64,000 bases of DNA, taken from contig NZ_CP079869.1 in assembly GCF_025263265.1 (NCBI RefSeq), positions 4,402,001 through 4,466,000 on the forward strand, written 5' to 3'. Position 1 is the stretch's first letter, and each line of letters opens with the position of its first letter. Under the pieces are notes generated by a model. It was given only the letters and a program-made list of their open reading frames with translations. It was not told the DNA's origin and ran no database searches. A program made the position numbers and the translations under genes. Positions 16,002 to 24,774 of this stretch are shown piece after piece. The stretch is from Mycobacterium sp. SMC-4 (GTDB lineage Bacteria; Actinomycetota; Actinomycetes; Mycobacteriales; Mycobacteriaceae).

Positions 16002-16292
16002 TCAACAGAATTGGCCCCAATCCTCCCGGCATCGATAGTCGTTCTCACCCATTCCGCCGAACGCGGACGCCCTGGTCTTCGGGGCCGCCTTCAGTGAGGA
16101 CCGAACCTGGCCCTGCAACCCGTCTGCGCGCACCTCACCTTGCCCGGCGCTGGACCCGCCGACCCCGGTCGAACTGGGCGTTTCGGCGCCGGCCGCAGTG
16201 GCCGTCACGATCGACACGACCGCCGCGGCAACTCCGACGACGACCCGCATCGTCGGACCGAGCCGGACTGTCGTCCGCGTTCCCACACCCAC
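16002..16292 (-). CDS. small secreted protein of unknown function
   Basis: A ~96-residue precursor with a signal peptide (hydrophobic core MRVVVGVAAAVVSIVTATAAG, cleavage near AGA-ETPS). The mature part is small, polar and ends in a two-cysteine motif (YRCREDWGQFC). GTG 16292 is chosen because AGAAGGTG precedes it; an ATG at 16322 would extend the n-region and one at 16250 lacks a ribosome-binding site. No recognised family. The 181 bases between it and the other secreted-protein gene show no further ORF. Confidence 0.6.
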   Translation of the reverse strand: MGVGTRTTVRLGPTMRVVVGVAAAVVSIVTATAAGAETPSSTGVGGSSAGQGEVRADGLQGQVRSSLKAAPKTRASAFGGMGENDYRCREDWGQFC

Positions 16293-16506
16293 GAAACACC
16301 TTCTCTCACAACTTTTCCGCAACCGGCTGCCGCTGCCTCGATCCTACGATCTGTTCGCGGTGCGGTGCCGCCCACGACAGCATGCTGTGATCGGCCCAGA
16401 AGGAAATTCACAGGCTAGGAGCCTTTCTCCCGATGCGGCGGTTACCGTCTGATCCAGAACGGACGAACCATTCACCAGGACTTCACCCGAGAAAGGACGC
16501 GTGACC

Positions 16507-16941
16507 ATGCTGAAGGGATTCAAAGAGTTCATCTCCCGAGGAAACGTCATCGATCTGGCGGTTGCGGTGGTCATCGGCGCCGCATTCACCGGATTGGTCA
16601 CGGCGTTCACACAGAATGTCATTCAGCCACTCGTCGACCGGATCGGCGCGGGGCCCGACGCCGAATACGGCATTCTGCGGATTCCGCTGGGCGGCGATCA
16701 ATTCGTCGACCTCAACGCCGTGCTGTCAGCAGCGATCAACTTCCTGATCGTGGCCGCAGTGATCTACTTCGTCATCGTGGTGCCGTTCAAGAAGCTGAAG
16801 GAACGCGACACCAAGGTGGAAACCGAAGAGACCGAACTGACGCTGCTGACCGAGATCCGCGACCTGCTCCGAGCAGAAGCCGCACCGACCAGCGCCGGAC
16901 GGCACGGCATTACGGACACGGACACCGATACGAGGCAGTGA
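16507..16941 (+). CDS. mscL: large-conductance mechanosensitive channel MscL
   Basis: Homopentameric membrane valve that opens under high membrane tension to release solutes after osmotic downshock. The 144-residue protein has the N-terminal amphipathic helix MLKGFKEFISRGNVIDLAVAVVIG. TM1 and TM2 (FLIVAAVIYFVIVVPF) are separated by a periplasmic loop, and the C-terminus is charged. ATG 16507 gives the family's usual MLKGF start and a good distance from AGAAAGGA; GTG 16501 is the alternative. It converges with the first porin gene through a shared terminator. Confidence 0.96.
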   Translation: MLKGFKEFISRGNVIDLAVAVVIGAAFTGLVTAFTQNVIQPLVDRIGAGPDAEYGILRIPLGGDQFVDLNAVLSAAINFLIVAAVIYFVIVVPFKKLKERDTKVETEETELTLLTEIRDLLRAEAAPTSAGRHGITDTDTDTRQ

Positions 16942-16956
16942 GCGGCCCGCCCAACG

Positions 16957-16990
16957 ACAGCGGCCCCCGGCTGATGCCGGGGGCCGCTGT
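16957..16990. terminator. bidirectional terminator between mscL and first porin gene
   Basis: A perfect 14-bp stem (ACAGCGGCCCCCGG / CCGGGGGCCGCTGT) with a six-base loop, 16 bases beyond the mscL stop and 20 bases from the porin stop on the other strand. Confidence 0.92.
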
Positions 16991-17009
16991 TCGTAAAGAC
17001 GACGTGAGG

Positions 17010-17660
17010 TCAGTTCATGTTCCAGGGCTCGCCGTAGGTGGTGACGCTGTCACCGGTCGAGGAGACCAGCCGGGCGAACGGACGCAGCAACACACCACCG
17101 GCCGCACCGGTGACCGTGCCGTGCGCGTTGGACACCACCACCGAACCACCGGGACCTTCGACATCCACCGAGAACGTCGCGACCTCCTGGATACCCGGAC
17201 CATTGCCCAGGTCCGCGCTGATCGACACACCCGGGAACAGCGGCGGGGTCACGATGCCGGAGAACTCGTTACCGAACACCGGGTCGAAGAAACCGACACC
17301 CTGTAGGCCGTCGAAGGCGATGTTGGGGGTGGTGTAGCTGAAGTTGATACCCACACCCAGCGACCACGGGAAGCCCACCTGGTAACCGAGCTCCATGGTG
17401 CCTTGGAAGTCGTCGGCGCCCTCGCCATCGACGATGTAGCTGGCCTTGCCCGAGTGGAACCACTCACGGGTCAGCCGGTTGCGGTCCAGCGGGAACACCC
17501 CGTTGAGGAAGGTGTCCCACTGCTGAATGGTCAACGTCCGGCCCTGGCCGTCGACCACACTCAACTCGTTGTCCAGACCTGCATTCGACGTGCCAGTGCT
17601 CACGAACAATGCGGCGATCGACGCAATCATCACGATCAATATCCGACTGATGGTTTTCAT
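17010..17660 (-). CDS. MspA-family porin, copy 1
   Basis: Octameric outer-membrane (mycomembrane) porin for small hydrophilic solutes. The 216-residue precursor has a 27-residue signal peptide ending in SNA; the mature protein starts GLDNELSVVDGQ as in M. smegmatis MspA and ends GDSVTTYGEPWNMN. The constriction differs: mature D90 is kept, D91 is Gly and D93 is Gln, and the following loop is about five residues longer than in MspA. This copy is the most diverged of the three outside the loop. The start has AGGGAGAAG just upstream. Neighbours and synteny point to the mspC position of M. smegmatis. Confidence 0.96.
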   Translation of the reverse strand: MKTISRILIVMIASIAALFVSTGTSNAGLDNELSVVDGQGRTLTIQQWDTFLNGVFPLDRNRLTREWFHSGKASYIVDGEGADDFQGTMELGYQVGFPWSLGVGINFSYTTPNIAFDGLQGVGFFDPVFGNEFSGIVTPPLFPGVSISADLGNGPGIQEVATFSVDVEGPGGSVVVSNAHGTVTGAAGGVLLRPFARLVSSTGDSVTTYGEPWNMN

Positions 17661-17855
17661 CTTCTCCCTAGCTTCAGACGGCACCCCCCGGGAGGGCCAC
17701 CGATCATGCGTGCGCCTGGCTTTCATGGTTCATCGTCAACACCGCAGACTTTATTAGCACGAGAAACATATCGGGACCGAACCTGGACCGGCAACGCACC
17801 CCTGGAGAGCGGCCGCCGCCCGCGAACACGGAGTCACGGCATTCAGGCGCAAAAA

Positions 17856-17885
17856 GTTGGCCCCCGGCGTACGCCGGGGGCCAAC
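17856..17885 (-). terminator. intrinsic terminator of porin copy 2
   Basis: A perfect 30-bp palindrome (GTTGGCCCCCGGCGT and its complement) 27 bases beyond the copy-2 stop codon. It is followed on the minus strand by a run of T. Confidence 0.9.
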
Positions 17886-17911
17886 GAATACTGCAGCGAA
17901 TCGCAGGCAGA

Positions 17912-18562
17912 TCAGTTCATGTTCCAGGGCTCGCCGTAGGTGGTGACGCTGTCACCGGTCGAGGAGACCAGCCGGGCGAACGGACGCAGCAACACACCAC
18001 CGGCCGCACCGGTGACCGTGCCGTGCGCGTTGGACACCACCACCGAACCACCGGGACCCGCGACATCCACCGAGAACGTCGCGACCTCCTGGATACCCGG
18101 ACCATTGCCCAGGTCCGCGCTGATCGACACACCCGGGAACAGCGGCGGGGTCACGATGCCGGCGAACTCGTTACCGAACACCGGGTCGAAGAAACCGACA
18201 CCCTCCAGGCCGTCGAAGGCGATATTGGGGGTGGTGTAGCTGAAGTTGATACCCACACCCAGCGACCACGGGAAGCCCACCTGGTAACCGAGCTCCAAGG
18301 TGCCCTCGAAATCGTCGGCACCCTCACCGGCGACGATGTAGCTGGCCTTGCCCGAGTGGAACCACTCACGGGTCAGCCGGTTGCGGTCCAGCGGGAACAC
18401 CCCATTGAGGAAGGTGTCCCACTGCTGAACGGTCAACGTCCGGCCCTGGCCGTCAACCACACTCAACTCGTTGTCCAGACCAGCGTGAGACGTGCCAGTG
18501 CTCACGAACAACGCCGCGATGGACGCCACCATCGCGATCAATACCCGACTGATGGTTTTCAT
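17912..18562 (-). CDS. MspA-family porin, copy 2
   Basis: A 216-residue porin precursor with the same signal peptide and barrel sequence as its neighbours. The constriction has D90, G91 and E93 (mature numbering), so a carboxylate is restored at 93 compared with copy 1. The loop GVGFFDPVFGNEFAG matches copy 1 except for one residue. Compared with copy 3 it has only about eight differences, six of them in this loop. It has its own leader (18563-18693) and terminator, so it is likely an independent transcription unit. A GTTCTCCCTAG-type leader precedes all three starts (read on the plus strand). Confidence 0.96.
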   Translation of the reverse strand: MKTISRVLIAMVASIAALFVSTGTSHAGLDNELSVVDGQGRTLTVQQWDTFLNGVFPLDRNRLTREWFHSGKASYIVAGEGADDFEGTLELGYQVGFPWSLGVGINFSYTTPNIAFDGLEGVGFFDPVFGNEFAGIVTPPLFPGVSISADLGNGPGIQEVATFSVDVAGPGGSVVVSNAHGTVTGAAGGVLLRPFARLVSSTGDSVTTYGEPWNMN

Positions 18563-18693
18563 GTTCTCCCTAGCGGTTCGGCGGCGACCCGGAGGCGAGT
18601 CACCGACTGTCTCTTCTGTGCCTGGTTGCTTTTTCGTTCGCGGAGCTATCGCGCCGACGACTGCGTCAAGCAAGTGCAGTCATGGCATCTGCG

Positions 18694-18727
18694 ACGTGGT
18701 GGCCCGGCCTCGGCCGGGCCACCACGT
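18694..18727 (-). terminator. intrinsic terminator of porin copy 3
   Basis: A 16-bp perfect stem (ACGTGGTGGCCCGGCC / GGCCGGGCCACCACGT) with a two-base loop, 13 bases beyond the copy-3 stop codon. Confidence 0.9.
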
Positions 18728-18739
18728 CCTGCTAAGACA

Positions 18740-19390
18740 TCAGTTCATGTTCCAGGGCTCGCCGTAGGTGGTGACGCTGTCACCGGTCGAGGAGACCAGC
18801 CGGGCGAACGGACGCAGCAACACACCACCGGCCGCACCGGTGACCGTGCCGTGCGCGTTGGACACCACCACCGAACCAGCGGGACCCGCGACATCCACCG
18901 AGAACGTCGCGACTTCCTGGATACCCGGACCGTTGCCCAGGTCCGCGCTGATCGACACACCCGGGAACAGCGGCGGGGTCACGATGCCGGCGAACTCGTC
19001 ACCCAGACCGGGCGTGAAGAAGCCCGCACTCTCCAGGCCGTCGAAGGCGATATTGGGGGTGGTGTAGCTGAAGTTGATACCCACACCCAGCGACCACGGG
19101 AAGCCCACCTGGTAACCGAGCTCCAAGGTGCCCTCGAAATCGTCGGCACCCTCACCGGCGACGATGTAGCTGGCCTTGCCCGAGTGGAACCACTCACGGG
19201 TCAGCCGGTTGCGGTCCAGCGGGAACACCCCATTGAGGAAGGTGTCCCACTGCTGAACGGTCAACGTCCGGCCCTGGCCGTCAACCACACTCAACTCGTT
19301 GTCCAGACCAGCGTGAGACGTGCCAGTGCTCACGAACAACGCCGCGATGGACGCCACCATCGCGACGAGCACCCGACTGATGGTTTTCAT
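18740..19390 (-). CDS. MspA-family porin, copy 3
   Basis: A 216-residue porin precursor nearly identical to copy 2 except in the pore-constriction loop, which reads SAGFFTPGLGDEFAG after D90, G91 and E93. It lacks the extra Asp of the FFDP motif but gains an Asp near the loop end. It is the first porin gene in the transcription direction and has a long (390-bp) upstream region without a convincing gene, which recalls the long upstream region reported for mspA. Same start context as the other two. Confidence 0.96.
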   Translation of the reverse strand: MKTISRVLVAMVASIAALFVSTGTSHAGLDNELSVVDGQGRTLTVQQWDTFLNGVFPLDRNRLTREWFHSGKASYIVAGEGADDFEGTLELGYQVGFPWSLGVGINFSYTTPNIAFDGLESAGFFTPGLGDEFAGIVTPPLFPGVSISADLGNGPGIQEVATFSVDVAGPAGSVVVSNAHGTVTGAAGGVLLRPFARLVSSTGDSVTTYGEPWNMN

Positions 19391-19780
19391 GTTCTCCCTA
19401 GAGATCTAGAGGTGTCCCGGGGGCGGGTCACCGGTGGTCGTCCATGCCTGGCACTGCCACACCACACACTTGGCAAGAGCCGGATGTGAAGGGAATTAGG
19501 AACCTCACACCCTTGTCTTACGAAACACTCATCGTCTTGACCAGAGGAACATAACGGTGGGGCTTCAGACCGGCAACGCGAACGCTGGGTGGTGTTGGGC
19601 AGCGCACAGGGTACCGGCCGTCCGCATGATGGGATTCGTGGTTGCCGACCCCCTCGAAGGTGCGACGGCGGGGCTGCCGGAAAAACGTCGCTGATCTCGA
19701 TCCCGCAGACAGTTGTTCGCAAACGGTGTGAGGTCCGTTACAGCTGAGCCGGAAGTGAAAACCCCGGGCGAAGCCACAGG
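19391..19780 (-). other. 390-bp leader/intergenic region upstream of porin copy 3
   Basis: No supportable gene. Short frames here lack ribosome-binding sites and family resemblance. The region probably holds the porin copy-3 promoter and a long 5' untranslated leader. I see no strong hairpin, repeat or palindrome in it. Confidence 0.5.
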
Positions 19781-19939
19781 TCAGTCGTGGTGCGGCGGAA
19801 CATTGTCACGCAGCCAGCGCTCATGGGCAGCCGCGTCGCGGGATGACGGGTGCTCGCGCTCGTCGGCCGTGGTGTCCGGCAACGGCGCCCCGAAGATCGC
19901 ATCGAGCTCGTCCTTCGAAGGCTCATGCTGCTCGCTCAA
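19781..19939 (-). CDS. small acidic hypothetical protein
   Basis: A 52-residue polar protein (SEQHEPSKDELDAIFGAPLP at the start, ERWLRDNVPPHHD at the end), without membrane segments or cysteines. No known domain. TTG 19939 is preferred because AAGGCAGG precedes it; an ATG at 19966 would put the CRP-like palindrome over the start codon. It lies between the porin array and moaB2, on the same strand as both. Confidence 0.52.
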   Translation of the reverse strand: MSEQHEPSKDELDAIFGAPLPDTTADEREHPSSRDAAAHERWLRDNVPPHHD

Positions 19940-19951
19940 CGCACCCTGCCT

Positions 19952-19967
19952 TGTGATCAAGATCACG
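19952..19967. promoter_or_regulatory. CRP-like site upstream of the small acidic ORF
   Basis: TGTGATCAAGATCACG matches the mycobacterial CRP pattern TGTGA-N6-TCACA except for the last base and lies 13 bases before the TTG start. Overlap with the start region would suggest repression. Inference from motif only. Confidence 0.45.
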
Positions 19968-20037
19968 AGATTGACGTACTAAGAGTTCACCTGATTTTAA
20001 CTTTGCAGGTCAGGTGCATTTCCGGAAACGCTGGAGG

Positions 20038-20612
20038 TCAGATTTCCAGACTGGAGAGCTGACCGATCACCTGAGCCGCAAGCGGGCCCAGGGTGGCCAT
20101 CCCGTCGCGGACCGCGGCGCGCGATCCCGCCAGGTTCACCACCAGCGTGCTGCCTGAGACACCCGCCAGCCCGCGGGAGACTCCTGCTTCACCGATGCCG
20201 GCGGACAGCGCCGAGGAACGGAGCGCCTCGGCGATGCCCAGCAGCTCACGATCCAGCAGGTCCCGGGTGGCCTCGGGCGTCACATCGCGAGGGGTCACCC
20301 CGGTGCCGCCCACCGAGACCACGAGGTCGACACCGCCGATGACCGCCGTGTTGAGGGCGTTGCGGATCTCGACCTCGTCGGAAGACACCACCACGACACC
20401 GTCGACGACAAACCCGGCCTCACCGAGAAGCTCCGTGACCAACGGGCCGCTGTGGTCCTCTTCGTCGCCGTGAGCGGCTCGGTCATCGACGACCACGACC
20501 AGGGCGCGACCCACCAACGCATGCGGCTGTTCCATGAGCTCAACCGTATATGTCGGATCGGACACGGCTACAGCCAGACGTAGCACGGTCGGCGTCGGCT
20601 CACTGATCGACG

Positions 20613-20616
<4 letters not shown>
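20038..20616 (-). CDS. moaB2: MogA/MoaB-type molybdopterin protein MoaB2
   Basis: MoaB/Mog-fold protein of 192 residues that binds molybdopterin and would adenylate it, although mycobacterial MoaB2 is also reported to interact with a sigma factor. Core motifs: VVVVDDRAAHGDEEDHSGPL near the N-terminus, VVSVGGTGVTPRDVTPEAT (MPT-binding GGTG) and the C-terminal NLAGSRAAVRDG. GTG 20616 overlaps the pepD stop codon (GTGA), which suggests translational coupling; an ATG at 20535 would give a shorter protein beginning at MEQPHALVGRALVV. Confidence 0.92.
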
Positions 20617-21971
<1,355 letters not shown>

Positions 21972-22051
21972 TTGCTGTGGCGCTCTCTCCCTGAGAAAGT
22001 TCGGTGTCGCTCGGTCCAACGATCGGTGCTGCTCCAGAGTGCCCAGTAGGA

Positions 22052-22069
22052 CTGAGAATCCCCTTAGAG
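22052..22069. promoter_or_regulatory. MprA-box-like direct repeat upstream of pepD
   Basis: On the plus strand CTGAGAA-TCCC-CTTAGAG, i.e. two 7-base units spaced by 4, lies 81-98 bases before the pepD start. A further CTGAGAA unit occurs at 21991. Spacing and sequence match the better repeat before mprA. Known MprA boxes are two loosely conserved 8-bp direct repeats separated by 3 bp, found upstream of mprA and pepD. Confidence 0.55.
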
Positions 22070-22157
22070 ATGCCTCGGGATACCCGCACACTGTGCATCA
22101 CCATCGTCGCTGGTGTCGCCGTTCGGCGCAGATATCAGCGACCGCGTGTCGCCCGCG

Positions 22158-23612
22158 TCACGCCTCGGGCACTGCGTTCTGGCCGGCATTGCCGCCGGAC
22201 GCACGGCCCGGCAGCAGCACATGCATGGCGGTCCCCGGCGGTTGCCCGCCGGGCTCGGCCTCGTTGACATACAGGGCGCCGCCGTGGCGGAGCACCACCT
22301 GTTTGACGATCGCCAATCCCAGACCGGATCCGGGCATCGCCCGGGCCGCTGCCGAACGGTAGAAGCGCTCGAAGACCAGATGGCGCTCCTGCGGAGCGAT
22401 GCCGGGACCCTGATCGGACACCACCAGCTCGGCGCGCAGCGGGTCCACCTGGGTCAACCGGACCGTCACCCGCCCACCGGGAGGACTCCACTTCGCCGCG
22501 TTGTCCAACAGGTTGAGCACCGCCCGCGCCAGCCCGGCGGCATCGCCGTACACCTGCCACGGTGTGACCTCGACGTCGAACTCGATGTCGTTGCGGCGCC
22601 GACGAACTCGCTCCAGCGACCGCTCGATGACGTCGCCCAGCTCGACGATTTCGTGGATCACGCCGCCGGCGTCGGCGCGGGTGAGGTCGACCAGATCCCC
22701 GACCAACGTGGACAGTTCCTCGATCTGGGCGATCACGTCGGACTGCAGCTCAGCCATCTCCTCTGCGGGCAGCCGCGGAGCGCCCGGCTTCTGCGAGGCC
22801 ATCAGCAGTTCGACATTGGTGCGCAGCGAGGTCAGCGGGGTGCGCAATTCGTGGCCGGCGTCGGCCACCAAACGTGATTGCCGGTCGCGTGACTCGGCCA
22901 GCGCTCCGAGCATCATGTTGAAGGTCTCGGTCATCCGCGCCAGCTCGTCGCTGCCGAATACCGGGATGGGTCGCAGGTCGCTGGTCCGGGCGACCCGTTC
23001 GGCCGCCTCGGTCAGCCGGGCCACCGGTCGCAGCGCTGCTCGGGCGACCATCCCGCCGGCGATCGCCGCGACCGCCACGCCCAGACCACCGATGATCAGC
23101 AAAACACTGCTCAACCGCTGCAGGATCACGCCGGTGGGTTCTCGGCTCTTGGACAACAGCAGCGAGGCCCCGGTGTTCTGGATGTGCAACGCAAGCACCC
23201 GCTGGTCCTTCACGGTGCGCAGCGACATCAGCAGCCGGCCCTCCATCACGTCGCGCTCCGGGCCGCCGATGGGGAGCGTCTGCCCCGGCTGCTGATAAGT
23301 GAACTTCACCCGGCCAGGCACGTAGTAGATCGCGTTGATGTCCGAAAACGCGGTGCCCTCGATCGCCTTGGCCGGATCGATCGACAACGAGCCGCTCTCG
23401 AACAGCAGCTGGGCGCGGGCGCGCAGCTGGTTGTCGATGTCGTCGTAGAGGGCGCGCGACACCACGGCATACACCGCGACGGCCATCGGCAGGACCACCA
23501 TCACGACCATCGACATCGCCAGCAACATCACCCGCCAACGCACCGACAAGGAGCTGGCAGCAGGGGGTGGGCCGAACCGGGGCGGCCAGGTCGCGACGTT
23601 GCCGTGAGCCAT
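22158..23612 (-). CDS. mprB: sensor histidine kinase MprB
   Basis: Membrane sensor of the MprAB two-component system that reads envelope stress (detergent, misfolded exported protein). The 484-residue protein has TM1 (~28-52), an extracytoplasmic domain (~53-165), TM2 (~168-190), and a HAMP linker (ARAALRPVARLTEAAERV). The dimerisation/H-box has His254 in GHELRTPLTSLRTN, and the ATPase has N-box LLDNAAKWSPPGG and G-boxes DQGPGIAPQ and GSGLGLAIVK. Its ATG overlaps the mprA stop by one base. Confidence 0.97.
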   Translation of the reverse strand: MAHGNVATWPPRFGPPPAASSLSVRWRVMLLAMSMVVMVVLPMAVAVYAVVSRALYDDIDNQLRARAQLLFESGSLSIDPAKAIEGTAFSDINAIYYVPGRVKFTYQQPGQTLPIGGPERDVMEGRLLMSLRTVKDQRVLALHIQNTGASLLLSKSREPTGVILQRLSSVLLIIGGLGVAVAAIAGGMVARAALRPVARLTEAAERVARTSDLRPIPVFGSDELARMTETFNMMLGALAESRDRQSRLVADAGHELRTPLTSLRTNVELLMASQKPGAPRLPAEEMAELQSDVIAQIEELSTLVGDLVDLTRADAGGVIHEIVELGDVIERSLERVRRRRNDIEFDVEVTPWQVYGDAAGLARAVLNLLDNAAKWSPPGGRVTVRLTQVDPLRAELVVSDQGPGIAPQERHLVFERFYRSAAARAMPGSGLGLAIVKQVVLRHGGALYVNEAEPGGQPPGTAMHVLLPGRASGGNAGQNAVPEA

Positions 23613-24307
23613 CAGGGTGGGGTCTCACGCAGCACGTAACCCACTCCGCGCACGGTGTGGATGAGCCGCGGTTCGCCTTCGGCCTCGGTCTTGCGCCGCA
23701 GGTAGCCGACGTAAACCTCCAGGGCGTTGCCCGAGGTGGGAAAGTCGAAACCCCACACCTCTTCCAGGATCCGGCTGCGGGTCAGCACTCGGCGCGGGTT
23801 GGCGATCAGCATCTCCAGCAGCGCGAACTCGGTGCGGGTCAGGCTGATCTGGCGGTCCCCGCGGGTGACCTCACGGGTGACCGGGTCCAAGGACAGGTCC
23901 GAGAAGGTCATCGCCGCCGATTCGGCCGAGCCGTCGTCGGGCGTGGTGCGTCGCAACAGCGCGCGCATCCGGGCCAGCAGCTCCTCCAACGCGAACGGCT
24001 TCGGCAAATAGTCATCGGCACCGGCATCCAGGCCGGCGACGCGCTCGGACACCGAGTCGCGGGCGGTCAGCACCAGAATCGGCAGGTCGTCACCGGTGCT
24101 GCGAAGCTGCCGACACACTTCCAGACCGTCCAGTCGCGGCATCATCACATCCAGGACGACGGCGTCGGGGCGGTTGCTGGCGATCATGTCCAGCGCTTCG
24201 CGACCGTCCTGAGCCAGTTCGACCGCGTACCCGTTGAAAGCCAGGGAGCGCCGAAGGGATTCGCGGACCGCGCGGTCATCGTCTACGACAAGTATGCGCA
24301 CTGGCAC
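23612..24307 (-). CDS. mprA: response regulator MprA
   Basis: OmpR-class response regulator of 231 residues that controls pepD, its own operon and stress sigma-factor genes in M. tuberculosis. The receiver domain shows the acidic pocket VVDDDR, phosphorylation site Asp53 in [11 protein letters not shown] and Lys in YLPKPF. The C-terminal winged helix is typical ([20 protein letters not shown], then [10 protein letters not shown]). It leads the mprA-mprB-pepD-moaB2 run. A direct repeat 17 bases before its start looks like its own binding site. Confidence 0.97.
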   Translation of the reverse strand: MPVRILVVDDDRAVRESLRRSLAFNGYAVELAQDGREALDMIASNRPDAVVLDVMMPRLDGLEVCRQLRSTGDDLPILVLTARDSVSERVAGLDAGADDYLPKPFALEELLARMRALLRRTTPDDGSAESAAMTFSDLSLDPVTREVTRGDRQISLTRTEFALLEMLIANPRRVLTRSRILEEVWGFDFPTSGNALEVYVGYLRRKTEAEGEPRLIHTVRGVGYVLRETPP

Positions 24308-24323
24308 AGTGTCGGCCCCGCGA

Positions 24324-24341
24324 CTGAGAGTGACCTGAGAG
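24324..24341. promoter_or_regulatory. MprA-box-like direct repeat upstream of mprA
   Basis: Plus-strand CTGAGAG-TGAC-CTGAGAG: two perfect 7-base direct repeats spaced by four, ending 17 bases upstream of the mprA start codon (minus strand CTCTCAG-GTCA-CTCTCAG). This fits the known autoregulation of MprAB. Confidence 0.65.
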
Positions 24342-24372
24342 GCGCGCCGCTCATGCGGCGGGTTTCAGAGAA

Positions 24373-24546
24373 TCAGCGGCGGTCGAGGTCGATCAGACCC
24401 AGCCGGGCGGCCTTGAGTAGGCGGCGCGGCACCTTGCGCTGCTGACCTGCGACGGTGACGCCGACCAGGTTGGTGGGGGTGGCTTTCCACTGCGCGCGCC
24501 GGCTACGGGTGTTCGCGCGCGACATTCTGCGCTTGGGCACAGCCAT
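24373..24546 (-). CDS. rpmF: 50S ribosomal protein L32
   Basis: A 57-residue, strongly basic ribosomal protein. It begins [20 protein letters not shown] and ends LGLIDLDRR as in mycobacterial L32. No CxxC zinc pair is present, so this is the cysteine-free form. The ATG at 24546 is fixed by homology; the frame upstream to 24657 is not coding. It lies just upstream of mprA and is divergent from the AtuA operon. Confidence 0.96.
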   Translation of the reverse strand: MAVPKRRMSRANTRSRRAQWKATPTNLVGVTVAGQQRKVPRRLLKAARLGLIDLDRR

Positions 24547-24774
24547 GATCGAGCTCCATCGTTCGGGGTTCTCCGGCAGGGGCAACGCCCCCGAGCCTGG
24601 ACTACCGGGTACCGGCAATTGGTGATCAGGATAGCTGTTGCGGGCGGCGGGCTCCAAACCCCGGCCCGCGACCGACCTGGCTGGACCGCAGCGATCTGGC
24701 CAAAGGGCTATCCGATACCCGCGGTAGCCGCTAACCTACCGACTGGTTGGGAGACGGACGAGACGGGAGTGTGT

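Noticed and set aside
17010..19390. Porin triplet as an assembly artefact
   Set aside because: The copies differ in the loop and in their flanks and terminators, so they are real, separate genes.
18023..19489. 488-codon plus-strand frame across two porin genes
   Set aside because: Antisense shadow made long by the repeated porin sequence; its apparent internal repeats are just the porin duplication.
19387..19722. 111-codon minus-strand frame upstream of porin copy 3
   Set aside because: Cys/Arg/Pro-rich composition without a ribosome-binding site or domain; overlaps the porin start and is more likely leader DNA.
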